NCBI RefSeq assembly: GCF_035222275.1
Contig: NC_085881.1
Span: 3,658,001 to 3,722,000, forward strand
Length of the DNA stretch: 64,000 bases
DNA from: Podospora bellae-mahoneyi
Lineage: Eukaryota; Ascomycota; Sordariomycetes; Sordariales; Podosporaceae
Direction of reading: 5' to 3'
The position numbers and the translations under genes were made by a program. Shown in pieces: positions 26,978 to 36,652 of this stretch (position 1 is its first letter; each line of letters opens with the position of its first letter). The notes beneath the pieces are model-generated. The model saw nothing but the letters and a program-made list of their open reading frames with translations, was not told the DNA's origin and made no database searches.

Positions 26978-27334
26978 TGTGGTGGATTTCGCTGTTTCAA
27001 CAGTAGACTAATTCAAAATTCAGAGCCTCGAATATGCAGATCTCTTATTGATTGGCGGAAATATGCGTAAGCGATAACAGGTCTTGAACGACAAGTGGAA
27101 GCTGTACCTGTTGTGAGTGAGTGAGTGAGTGAGAATGCTTTAAGTGAGAGATCAAAATGAGTGGGCCACGAACCTTGAGAGCTCTGCCCCCTGCAAGCCC
27201 GGACCCTGCAGATCCACCCTTGGCATTCCACTCCCCTGGAGCTTCCTTGTGCCAACTCAAAAGATACGGTCAACATCACCAAAGTGAAACACCCGCCATG
27301 TTTGTTTCTTATCTGCTTGTACATTTTTATAGCT
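26978..27334. promoter_or_regulatory. bidirectional promoter FMT1/PAC1
   Basis: 357 bp separate the divergent FMT1 and PAC1 start codons, so both promoters must lie here. It contains a tetranucleotide repeat of GTGA (27113-27133). Confidence 0.55.
27113..27133. repeat. (GTGA)5 microsatellite
   Basis: Five tandem copies of GTGA plus one base, within the FMT1/PAC1 intergenic region. It is a potentially length-variable element in a shared promoter. Confidence 0.9.
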
Positions 27335-28884
27335 ATGACCATGGCCACAAGGAGCTTTCTAACCGACCGGCAGGCTGAAGAGCTGTGTGTTTCCCCCCAC
27401 CAATAAACCCTCTATTATCTCTATCCCAGAAAAAACATGACATAGATAGCTAACCAAAATCCAGACACAAATCCATCATCGCCTACCTCACCTCCCTCAA
27501 CCTCGCCACCACAGCCAACACCCTCCGCGCCGAGCTCAACCTCCCCGAAGAAACCTTTGACCTCGCCAAAGCAAAACAATACGAAGGCCTCCTCGAAAAG
27601 AAATGGACCTCGGTCATCCGCCTCCAGAAAAAAGTCCTAGACCTCCAAGCAGAGAACGCCCACCTCAAGAACGAGATCGAAAATGCCGGTCCTTTAGCCC
27701 TGTCGAGAAAGAACCAGGACCCAGCCAATTGGCTCCCCAAGGGACCGCCACGATACACCCTCGAAGGCCACCGCCTGCCCATCACCTCGGTAGCCTTCCA
27801 TCCTGTCTTTAGCTCTTTGGCCTCGGCATCAGAAGACAACACGATCAAAATCTGGGATTGGGAGCTCGGAGAGTTGGAAAGGACACTCAAAGGGCACACA
27901 AAGGCAGTCTTAGATGTGGATTTTGGCGGGCCGAGGGGGAATACCCTCCTTGCAAGCTGCAGTTCCGACATGAGTATTAAGCTGTGGGATCCGGCGGATC
28001 AGTACAAGAACATCAGGACACTACACGGCCATGATCATATTGTGAGCTCGGTGAGGTTTGTTCCTGCGAATGGCACTGCTGGGGCGGGAGGGAATTTGCT
28101 CGTGAGTGCGAGTAAGGATAATACGTTGAAGCTGTGGGATGTGACGACGGGGTATTGCGTCAAGACGATTGAGGGGCATAATGACTGGCCGAGGGCGGTG
28201 GCGCCGTCGGCGGATGGGAGGTGGCTGTTGAGCACCGGGAGTGATAAGGCGGCTAGGTTGTGGGATATTGGGGGGACCGAGCCGGAGTGTAGGGTTGTTA
28301 TGTTTGGACATGAGAATTTCAATGTATGTGCCCCCATTTTTGTAACCTTTCGTCTTTGATTTGATATACTGACATAAGTCTGATAGTTGTGCTGCGAATT
28401 CGCACCCTCCACTTCATACCCCCATCTCGCCCGCCTCGCGGGACATGAAAAGGTACCCCCAGCAAACAGTGCTGCCGAGTTCATGGCGACGGGCTCGCGT
28501 GACAAGCAAATACGGCTGTGGGACAGGAGGGGACAATGTATCAAAGTGCTAGAGGGCCATGACAACTGGGTCCGAGGTCTGGCCTTTCATCCAGCAGGTA
28601 AGTTTTTGATCTCGGTGGCAGATGACAGGACGATGCGCTGCTGGGATTTGAGCCAGGATGGGAAATGTGTTCAGACCCTCTCTGGCATGTTTGACGGGTT
28701 CGTGAGCTGTGTGAGGTGGGCGCCGGGAGTCACTAAGGATGGGCTTGCTGGTGGGGATGCTGGTGATGGCACGCCGAAGAAGAAGATAGGTGCCGAGGCG
28801 AATGGCGGGTTGCAGATGCGGTGTGTGATTGCGACTGGGAGCGTGGATGGGACGGAAGGCAAGGTGAGGATATTTGCCAATTGA
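27335..28884 (+). CDS. PAC1: PAC1/LIS1 (NudF) nuclear distribution protein
   Basis: Three exons, 27335-27384, 27465-28323 and 28387-28884, giving 468 aa. It is the dynein regulator that positions nuclei along microtubules together with NudE. An N-terminal LisH dimerisation motif (about 8-40; [16 protein letters not shown], split by the first intron) is followed by a coiled coil (about 60-85; [16 protein letters not shown]). Seven WD40 repeats come next, the first near 110 ([22 protein letters not shown]). The canonical DRTMRCWDL and [13 protein letters not shown]-like blades are visible. The last blade has a Gly/Lys-rich loop (about residues 420-445), common in fungal PAC1. The first donor is GTGTGT, weaker than the others, but the phase and the LisH motif require it. 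A second in-frame ATG two codons later is an equally good start. Confidence 0.92.
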
Positions 28885-29064
28885 GTGTTTGGGACCAATG
28901 CAGTGTCGAAGCGGGCAAATGGCCGACATAGAGTATGAATAGGGTTTCAGGCAACATCATCAGCATCATTCGCATTCAGCATATTAGGGGTATGCTATAG
29001 CAAGGCCGCTGCCTTGGGTGGCTACAAGAAAGCGTTAATGTCAATGCTTACACATTTATCGTTG

Positions 29065-30531
29065 TTACTCTTCCACTTTGATGTGTTGTTCCTCCACATG
29101 TTGTTCTGGTAGTGGCTCTGGTACTGGTTGTGCTGGTGGTTCTGGCTGTTTCTCGGGCACTTGCGGTTGTGGTGCGTCCTTGACAACCTGCCACCGATAT
29201 GCAACCGCCCACCTCCCCAGCCCACCCTCTAGTTCAACGTCCCAAGCAGGCGGCACAACGGCCACCACCGTCCCAACAGCTAGACGCTCCTGTCCGTTTC
29301 TTTTATCCGTACTGCGCCGATCTAGACCATGATCAACTCTTTCCAAGGAGCCTATCCTCCCATCACCAGCCAAAACAGCTTGCATACCAGGTGTTCCTAC
29401 TCGCGCGTTGGGTAAAGCCGCACTGATGAGACTTAACCCCTCCCCTCCTCTCTTTACATCCTTCACAGTTAGTTGGACTGCCCCTGGTGGTAATGGTTGT
29501 GGCGCGTCGGCCTCTTGCTTGACAGGGGTGTCTGTATATTCTGATGTTTTTTTCACCTCAATAAGCCAATTTTGGAGTTCAGCCGCCAATCCATTGGTGA
29601 GATACTGGCCCTGCCCCCGACGATTGCGGCCCCGGCGAGGTTTGGGTGGAGAAAAGAGATCAGGATTTATGTTCTGGATGGAAAACTTCTTCGAGTCGGA
29701 AATAGGCGAGGTGGATGTTGGTGGTGATGGGGGTTGCAAAAAGCGAGGTGGTGGGTAAAAGATTTCTTTCCTTGCAGGTCTGGTGTCTTTGTCTGGCGGT
29801 GGTTTAGCTTCTGAGTCGGACTCGCTGTCGGATTTTATGTTCAGAGGGGAAGAGTGAGGTATTGGGGGTTCGTCATCATCATCATCAGAGTAGATGGTGA
29901 TGATGTGGTCGATTTCTGGGTCATCGTTTGGGGGAAGCTCATTGTCTGAGTCCGAGTCGATCGGAAAGGCAGAGCTTGGAATCCATTCTTCCTTTGGTTC
30001 GAGGTCGGGCTCTGATGTGGCAATGGATATTCTTCTCCTTTTTGGCAAGGGGCCGGGGTCAACCTCCTCGTCATTGTCCCCTGGCTCTGGGAGAGAAGAC
30101 TGTGGGACAAGAGACGAGTCTATGTCGATTGTTTCTAGCAAGTTGTCTCGGACAGCAGTTGTTCTTGATCGTGACGGCTCCTCTTCATCATGTCGACTAC
30201 GCTCCTGATCTTGAACGGGAGAACTATCTTCTATAAGAAGTTCTTGTGTAGCGCGAGCTCTCGATGCCTTGGCCTTGAGAGCCAACGCAGGAGTTGAGTA
30301 GGGCGCGGCATGGCTGAGATGCGAGAGCGGTTTTGTGGTAGACGAAAATTTTGGAGTGCCGTAGAATCTATAAGGTGCAGCCGAGCTTGACTGGTTTGGT
30401 GTTTGGCCGTGAGGTTGATGTGTGCCTGGTCGTTTTGAGAGCAGGAATCGAGAGGGTGCGGGTGTCTGATTGGTGTTAGCGGTCATCTCATACGCGATTG
30501 AAAGAGAACTTACTGCTGGCGATGGACCCAT
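29065..30531 (-). CDS. unrecognised acidic, Ser/Pro-rich nuclear-type protein
   Basis: Two exons, 30531-30514 and 30465-29065, giving 472 aa. The first exon codes only MGPSPA. The 48-nt intron has a GTAAGT donor, a GCTAAC branch point and a CAG acceptor, and is a multiple of three without a stop, so retention would add 16 residues in frame. I do not recognise the family. The N-terminal two thirds are disordered, with a KRRR signal (about 175), Asp/Glu runs such as SDDDDDE, and many S/T-P sites. A conserved-looking core begins with RRGRNRRGQGQYLTNGLA (about 310-327), then a helix AAELQNWLIEVKK. The segment after about 350 alternates hydrophobic strands with Gly (VAVGTVVAVVPP, RWAVAYRWQVV), loosely reminiscent of an OB or SH3-like barrel. 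The tail is Pro/Glu/Gln-rich. Basic and acidic patches suggest a DNA- or chromatin-associated protein; this is inference. It is divergent from the next gene. Confidence 0.7.
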   Translation of the reverse strand: MGPSPAVSSLSIAYEMTANTNQTPAPSRFLLSKRPGTHQPHGQTPNQSSSAAPYRFYGTPKFSSTTKPLSHLSHAAPYSTPALALKAKASRARATQELLIEDSSPVQDQERSRHDEEEPSRSRTTAVRDNLLETIDIDSSLVPQSSLPEPGDNDEEVDPGPLPKRRRISIATSEPDLEPKEEWIPSSAFPIDSDSDNELPPNDDPEIDHIITIYSDDDDDEPPIPHSSPLNIKSDSESDSEAKPPPDKDTRPARKEIFYPPPRFLQPPSPPTSTSPISDSKKFSIQNINPDLFSPPKPRRGRNRRGQGQYLTNGLAAELQNWLIEVKKTSEYTDTPVKQEADAPQPLPPGAVQLTVKDVKRGGEGLSLISAALPNARVGTPGMQAVLAGDGRIGSLERVDHGLDRRSTDKRNGQERLAVGTVVAVVPPAWDVELEGGLGRWAVAYRWQVVKDAPQPQVPEKQPEPPAQPVPEPLPEQHVEEQHIKVEE

Positions 30532-31064
30532 CTGATGGATCAATACAGGATGAGCAAATCAGTCACGGGTGTGCTTATTATATGGTTCCTGAACAGATCA
30601 AAATCATTCATCATTAAGGTTGTATATCTGGAAAACTGTAACAGGCAGCACCCAGTGCTCGAGTTGATGAGTGAGCGGCCAACAGCGGTGATCCAGCCTT
30701 CCCCTAACCCTGCGCGTCGTCAGCATTGGGAACTGGCTACGGTGGGGACAACGCCAACCAGTTTGGTAACTTTTTGTTTCCACTCTTGGCCCAAGCTCCC
30801 AACCCAATTTGAAAAAGCACTTTAACAACAAGCCCGACCCCACTCCGCGTCGTGTTAGCGCGCCGCGTCCAAGGGCGTCGCGTAAACTCTTGAAGGCTTG
30901 CCTTCCTCTCCCCCACCAACTCAATCTTTGTCCACAGCATCCGCCAACAGACCACCGCCAAAATCGACCATATTTGCCACTTCACCGTATACCCAAGGAA
31001 GACCCCTTCAGCTGGATGCAAGATAGAACGCTTCTACCAAAAAAAAAAGACAACACCAGGCGCC
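30532..31064. promoter_or_regulatory. bidirectional promoter between two unrecognised genes
   Basis: 533 bp between divergent start codons. It contains an A-rich tract just before 31065. No known element was assigned. Confidence 0.5.
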
Positions 31065-31949
31065 ATGTTCGCTATGGTTGACCCAGCCGTGAACAGCGGT
31101 TTCCAAAGTTTTGGCGGTAACAATCAGCACAGCAGTTTCGTCTTTTCAAGTCCACACAAGCCAGCCAAATCATCACCTCTCTCTTATGCCCCCATGAGGA
31201 TACCTTCACCGACATTGCCATCAGACGATGCCCCTGACATGATGCTTTCGTCCCCTCTTGGTCTCCCGTCAGATTCATCCCATCTTCGCATGAGCCAGTC
31301 CTCGCCAATACGGTCCTCATTTGACAATAATGAGAGCTCCGGACCACAACCAAAGTTCAGATTTGCCAATCGGAACCCAGCAAAGAACAGCAATCCTCTA
31401 GTCAAAAAGCGGAACGATGTACAAGACTCGAGACGAAGACTCTTTCTCAACAATGTACGGCAGAGGCAGGAGGACAAAAAGTTTCAGCGACGGGGTGGAC
31501 AGGATGAGGTTCGTTATTTGCCTTCCACCTGTACTTTTCTCTTCTCCCAACTAACAGCCCCTGGACAGATTGCCAGATTAGAGTTCAACCGTCTCCAGAA
31601 CGAACGCCTCGCCTATCTTGACCGAGAACGAGCCAAAAACCCTTATGCACTCTGGGAACAAGAGCTTGAAGACGAGCATCGCAGCTTGCAGTCACAGCAA
31701 CGGCAAATGCAACAACAAAATCCAGACGAAATGATGCTGGATGCATTGGAAGAGGCTGAGATGGCCGAGATTGCCCAAGCAGAGGCGTTGCTTCACCAGG
31801 ACAACTACTCCTCGAGACATATCAATCAGGATGACTCTTTCGATGATGACGAGGATTGGGATGAGTTGTTCATGGAAGCGATCCAGACTTCACAGCAACA
31901 CCATATTCAAGGACAACAATCGGGCGGGCAAGATGTGGAGATGTCTTGA
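31065..31949 (+). CDS. unrecognised Gln/Ser-rich protein with acidic DWDELF tail
   Basis: Two exons, 31065-31508 and 31569-31949, giving 274 aa. The 60-nt intron (GTTCGT donor, CTAAC branch, CAG acceptor) is a multiple of three without a stop, so unspliced RNA would add 20 residues. I do not recognise the family. The first 90 residues are Ser/Pro-rich with repeated SSP motifs. A basic, helical segment follows (about 95-150; KKRNDVQDSRRRLFLNNV, then RQRQEDKKFQRR). A second helix (LEFNRLQNERLAYLDRER) leads into Gln-rich and acidic stretches. The C-terminus carries DDDEDWDELFMEAI, which looks like a short linear docking motif. The composition suggests a nuclear regulator or chaperone cofactor; this is inference only. 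The second ATG (M4) is an alternative start. Confidence 0.7.
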   Translation: MFAMVDPAVNSGFQSFGGNNQHSSFVFSSPHKPAKSSPLSYAPMRIPSPTLPSDDAPDMMLSSPLGLPSDSSHLRMSQSSPIRSSFDNNESSGPQPKFRFANRNPAKNSNPLVKKRNDVQDSRRRLFLNNVRQRQEDKKFQRRGGQDEVRYLPSTCTFLFSQLTAPGQIARLEFNRLQNERLAYLDRERAKNPYALWEQELEDEHRSLQSQQRQMQQQNPDEMMLDALEEAEMAEIAQAEALLHQDNYSSRHINQDDSFDDDEDWDELFMEAIQTSQQHHIQGQQSGGQDVEMS

Positions 31950-32535
31950 TTATGATACTTCGCGTTGTCTTGAGTTGACGAATTACATATGGAACTGTAC
32001 ATTGGAAGTCATCTATGCCCCGTTGTAAGAGATGGATATACCCAGCAGAGAAACGGGTTACTGAGAGTGGAACAACATATCGATGGTTTACAGGTTTGGG
32101 CGCATGGCATTACTGGACATCAAGGAGTTATTGGAGTCTGGAGATTACTTTCATGCATTGAAAAGCGCCGTCAGCTTGCGGGTGGACTGACTTAATTGTA
32201 TTATAATAGAATAATGCTGTATTAAAAAGAAGTATGAAAGAATGGCTTTACACGACGACTGTACTCCGTACAAGTGTTCAAAATATGGTCCGTGCACTGT
32301 GATTGTGTTTGAACCCGGCGAATAGCGTGGTTCAAAATATGGAGAACCGGGAACCGGGACCCGGCCGAACAGTTGAGGGGCACTGGGCCGCTCCGGAGTT
32401 GTCACATGCCAATGAGCCGAGAGTGCCTTACGTCTTGAGATAACTTACTTCACCTCGACTACATAGGGGAAGTACCTATCGCAAGGCGCGGCGCAGGTAC
32501 CTTGCGTATAAAAGCAGGCCAACTGTTTGGGAAAT
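31950..32535. other. intergenic region upstream of PEX19
   Basis: 586 bp that contain the 3' UTR of the preceding gene and the PEX19 promoter. No coding signal was seen. Confidence 0.6.
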
Positions 32536-33780
32536 ATGTCGGAACAACAAACCAACAGCGCTGCGGCACCTGCCGCTGCTGCTGCTGCTGCTGTCAAGCC
32601 AGATGCGACTCTCCCCACCACAACCACTACTCCGGCCGCTACTATCACCACCCCAGCTGTTCAAGATGGGAAGAAAGCGGTAACAGTTGAAGATGTCGCC
32701 GACGACGACGACGATGTCCCCGACCCGGATGAAGACGACCTGGACGATCTGGACGGTAAGCTTCATTTACCCCTCACTTCTTCTCACTCCAACCCCGTTC
32801 ACTAATACCCTCGTCAGACATGCTCGAGGAATTCAACGCCGTCAAACTTGGACCCCCCTCCAAGCCCCCAGCAGCCGCCCCATCCCTAGGCCCAGAACGC
32901 CCCCCGGCCAGTGGCAACGGTGGTGACCTCCCCCTGGACGAAGATGAATTCACCCGCCAGCTCCAAGCAGGCATGGCCGACCTTCTAGGTGAAATCGAGT
33001 CCTCCCCCGAGATGCAAGCCCAGTTCGAGTCCATCTTCAAGGAGCTCGGCGCCGCTGCCTCCGCCGCTGCCTCCCCAGATCCCAAATCCCCCTCAGCAGG
33101 AGCTGCTGCTGCTGCTGCCCCAACTCCCCCCGTTGTCCCCCCCCCCAATATCCGCCCTCCATCTAGCAGCGGCAGCGGTGCCGGCGGTGCTGAAGCCTCC
33201 TTTCAAGAAACCATCCGTCGCACCATGGAACGGATGCAAACTTCGGGGGAGCAAGCTACTGCCGCTGCCGCCGCGGAGGGATCAGACGACTTCCTTGCGG
33301 AGCTCCTCAAGCAAATGCAGGCTGGTGGTGGCGGACTGGGTGATCTCGGTGGGGAGGGGAGTGAAGAGGAGTTTTCCAAGATGCTCCTAGGTATGATGGA
33401 GCAGCTCACCAACAAGGAGATCCTCTACGAGCCGATGAAGGAGCTGCACGACAAGTTCCCCGAATGGTTGGAGAAGAATCGCGACAAGACGTCGGCCGAA
33501 GATCTCAAACGATACGAGGAGCAGCAGGGGCTTGTGGCGGAGATTGTGGGCAAGTTTGAGGAGGCGGGGTACAGTGATGAGAAGCCGGCGGATAGGGAGT
33601 ATATTGTTGATCGGATGCAAAAGGTATGTCTTCATCTAATCGCATCCTGGACGAGGTATGATGCTGACCAAAGGGGAATAGATGCAAGCAAGTGGTCAGC
33701 CGCCAGCGGATTTGGTGGGGGATATGCCCTCTACGCAAGACGCGCTCGCCATGCCAGATGAGGGGTGTGCTCCTCAGTAG
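32536..33780 (+). CDS. PEX19: PEX19 peroxisomal membrane protein receptor
   Basis: Three exons, 32536-32755, 32818-33623 and 33682-33780, giving 374 aa. PEX19 is the cytosolic chaperone and import receptor for peroxisomal membrane proteins; it docks on PEX3. The N-terminal half is disordered and acidic, with polyalanine runs coded by GCT/GCC repeats. A helix near 75-85 (DDMLEEFNAV) matches the PEX3-binding position. Amphipathic helices follow, FTRQLQAGMADLLGEIE and then FQETIRRTMERM, as in the family. The C-terminal bundle (about 205-340; FSKMLLGMMEQLTNKEILYE, then MKELHDKFPEWL) binds cargo. The last exon is needed to reach the CaaX farnesylation box, CAPQ, at the C-terminus (Cys371). Proline in the a2 position is uncommon but occurs. 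Confidence 0.92.
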
Positions 33781-34563
33781 AGGTTGGGAAACGATACTAT
33801 CATAGATGGTTGATTTTCAGTTTGTCATGTTCGACCATTTGAAAGAGAGCGAGATTTGTTGTCTTTAGAACTGTTGAGCTTGTTCGATATCTAGCGCTGG
33901 GCACACATGTTTGTTTTAGTTCATCACCGAAACCCACGGGTTGTACACAAGTATATAACAGAACAGCATTATGAGTCGCAAAGCTCCCCCATCCTGAACG
34001 CTGAAGTGCATCAGTCCTCCAGACCCATTCCACTGAGGCATTCCATGGCAAGCACAAACAAGAGGCCTTGCTCTAAACTCAGGGATATAGGTAGGCTGAT
34101 AGGCAATATTATGACAAAACACTCAAAAGCATTTTCTTTATTGGAGTATCACTTCATTACCTATTATTCGACATCACCACACCACACATTCTACAATCAA
34201 AGCGCAGTAACAAATATTTTGATCCGGTATATTTCCCCGTAGCTAGGCTTATCACAGCTGCGTTTGGTATCAAAGACTCTTGAAAAAGGGAAATCCTGTC
34301 CCTGTCCCATATCCACCTCTGACATCCACATTCCCTTTCCTTCCCTTACTCATAACATTACCCAGAGATATCCCTTCATACCTCCAATGGGGGGGTATAT
34401 CATCAAATGCTTCCCCATCGAAATCATACACACAAGGTGGTATCCTATCACAATCAATAAAATCATTAACCAGTATATATACCCATACTAACGGACATAT
34501 ACTGCGGCCCCGTGGTAGAACGCAGGCCAAAAATTAAACAAGAACATTAAGCCTTGTCTTTAT
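33781..34563. other. convergent 3' region PEX19/PTR2
   Basis: 783 bp between converging genes. AT-rich in the second half (34130-34560), expected for two 3' UTRs. No gene seen. Confidence 0.6.
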
Positions 34564-36488
34564 TTAAGCAACAGAGTCCTTCTTCTCATAAGCCTGGGGC
34601 TCGGAAGAATTGCCGCCAACATCTCCCTTAGGAAGCATGTTGAGCTCATCTTCTTGGGCATCGAGGCCACGGAATTGGAGCCAGAAGCAGAGACCACCGA
34701 TGGCGGCGGCAATGGCAACGACTCCATAGTTCCAGACGAGAAGCGGGTCGCCAGCAAGGGGCACCAGCGCGAAGCCGATGGCAGACGAGATGGCGTTCAT
34801 GAACAGACAGACAGACTGAACCATGGAGCGCATGTTTGCGGGAGCCTTGGAATGGGCATACTCCAAGCTGGTAATGGAGGCCAGAATCTCGGAGAAGGCG
34901 ATGAGAACGTAAGAGCCGGTCTGGGCCCAGACGCTGATCTCGACATTGGGGCACTTGATTGCCTTGCCGTCAGAGTCAAGCAACTCGGCACCGTCAGGAC
35001 CAAGCATATTGCCGCTGGCATGGTTGCCGCACTCGCTCTTCTTGTAGAGATAGTACTGAAGAACGCAGGCCCAGATCATGGCGCTGGCAGCAACGAAGTA
35101 ACCGGCAGCGATACGCTTGATGGGGGTGAAATTGATGCGGAGCTTGCGAAGGGCGGGGAACACAAGGGTATCCATGAGGGGGATCATGATGATCAGAGCG
35201 AAGGGGTTCAAGTTGGTCAAGACGTCGTTGGGGACACCGCCGAGCTTCATGGTGGCAGCTTGCGAAATCAAGTTATTGTTAATCTGATTGTAGCAGAGCC
35301 AGAAGAGTGGATACCACATGAACACAGCGCAGGCATTGAAGCCACGGCGAACTTCATCAACCCCTGACTTATGTTAGCTATGGTTCGAAGCAAAAGGTTG
35401 AGATGGCGACAAAACTTACAGGCGTCGTTGAAGTCCATCCACTTGGGCTTATTCTGGATCTTGGAGGGCTTGACGTTCTCCCAGAAGGTTCCGTCGTGGA
35501 GGTTCTTGTAGGTCTTGACGGGGTTGAGGGACCAGCGGCCCTTGTTGGCGAGGGCGAAGATCTTGAAGGCGCGGCCAAGAACTGAGCCAGCGGGCGGGAC
35601 ACGCTTGTAGCGTCTGCGACCCCAGAGCATAACCAGGGGGCAGAAGCACAACATGATGGTGGGGAGAGTGTAAGAGAGCCAGAAGCCGACATAGTGCTCG
35701 CAGTAGACCATGCTGAGCTGACCAGCGAGAGCACCGAGGTTGATGAAGAGGTAGAAGTAGTGGTAGACACGGGAAGCGGTGGCCGCAGGGTCGACGATGA
35801 CGCGCTCACCAGTCGGCAGGGTGCGAATCACCATTCTCTCGAGATCAAGCTGCTCAACAATCAAGGGGTTGACGTTGGGCTTGAAACCACCGGTACCGAC
35901 ACCCATAGTGATTATGCCGAGAGTGAAGGCAGCGAGCGCACCATTGGGGTTCTTGATGACAGGGGGAAGACCGGAGATGATGAGAAGGATGTGACCGACG
36001 ATATCGATACCGAGGGCGGCACCGATGGTTCTGTAACGACCGAGCCAACTGTCGGCAACGTAGGCACCGAACAGAGGCATGGTGTACTGCCAGAAAGCAT
36101 TGAAGGTCGTCAACGAGAACGAGGTTCTCTGACCCAAGCCGAGGGCACCGGCTTGGCCATTCTCGATGTCGTAGCTAGCACCTGTGGTGGAGTTGTCTGG
36201 CAGCTTCTGCTGAATGAAGTTGGTGAAGACGGCAGTGGTACCGTAGTAGGAGAAACGCTCGCACAACTCGACGAAGGCGATGGTGTAGATGCTCCAGGGA
36301 ATCTTGTCGGGGATGCGGCGGAGGGTGTGAAGCTCCTCGTCGGTGGGAGATCTGCCATCAGCGCTGACACCGAGGTCGTCGTCCTCGACTGTGCTGCTGA
36401 GGACGGGGGCCAAGCCGGCCGCCTCCTTGTCCTTCACGATGGCCTTGACATCGTCGCTCACGGCGATGCTCGTGGGGTCGGACGCCAT
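34564..36488 (-). CDS. PTR2: PTR2-type proton-coupled di/tripeptide transporter
   Basis: Two exons, 36488-35420 and 35363-34564, giving 622 aa. It is a plasma-membrane POT/PTR family symporter (major facilitator fold) that imports di- and tripeptides with protons. The family signature ELCERFSYYG (ExxERFxYY, about 75-85) lies in the first membrane helix and holds the proton-coupling glutamates. FGAYVADSWLGRYRTI is the second PTR signature region, and GTGGFKPNVNP is the conserved helix 5 block. About 12 hydrophobic segments are visible. There is a large cytosolic loop (RRYKRVPPAGS to the intron) between the two halves, where the intron splits the W codon of DAWVDEVRRG. The chosen ATG (ACCATGG-like context) follows a CT-rich leader; the frame is open upstream, but the extension has no membrane or family features. 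Confidence 0.93.
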
Positions 36489-36643
36489 GGTGGGCTGTGT
36501 GGGAAGCTCTCTCTGAATGGAACACTCAGGTGTTGCCTTGTCTCGTCTTTGGAGAGCGGCCGTAAGGTCGCCGGGTGCCAGGTGGATGGAGAGAGAGAGA
36601 TTTGAACCTGCCGTGTCTGAGAAGCGAAGCAGCAGACGGCAGG

Positions 36644-36652
36644 TATTATATA
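36644..36652 (-). promoter_or_regulatory. probable TATA box of PTR2
   Basis: TATATAATA on the minus strand about 156-164 nt upstream of the ATG, followed downstream by a CT-rich leader. This is a typical fungal core-promoter arrangement. Confidence 0.45.

Noticed and set aside
27483-27971. 162-residue frame antisense to PAC1
   Set aside because: A shadow of the coding strand; the plus strand carries clear LisH and WD40 coding sequence.
35694-36605. 303-residue frame antisense to PTR2
   Set aside because: Long only because of the codon bias of the transporter on the other strand; no domain.
36575-36620. GGTTCAAATC on the minus strand, like a tRNA B box
   Set aside because: No matching A box or cloverleaf. 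It lies in the PTR2 leader downstream of a TATA element.
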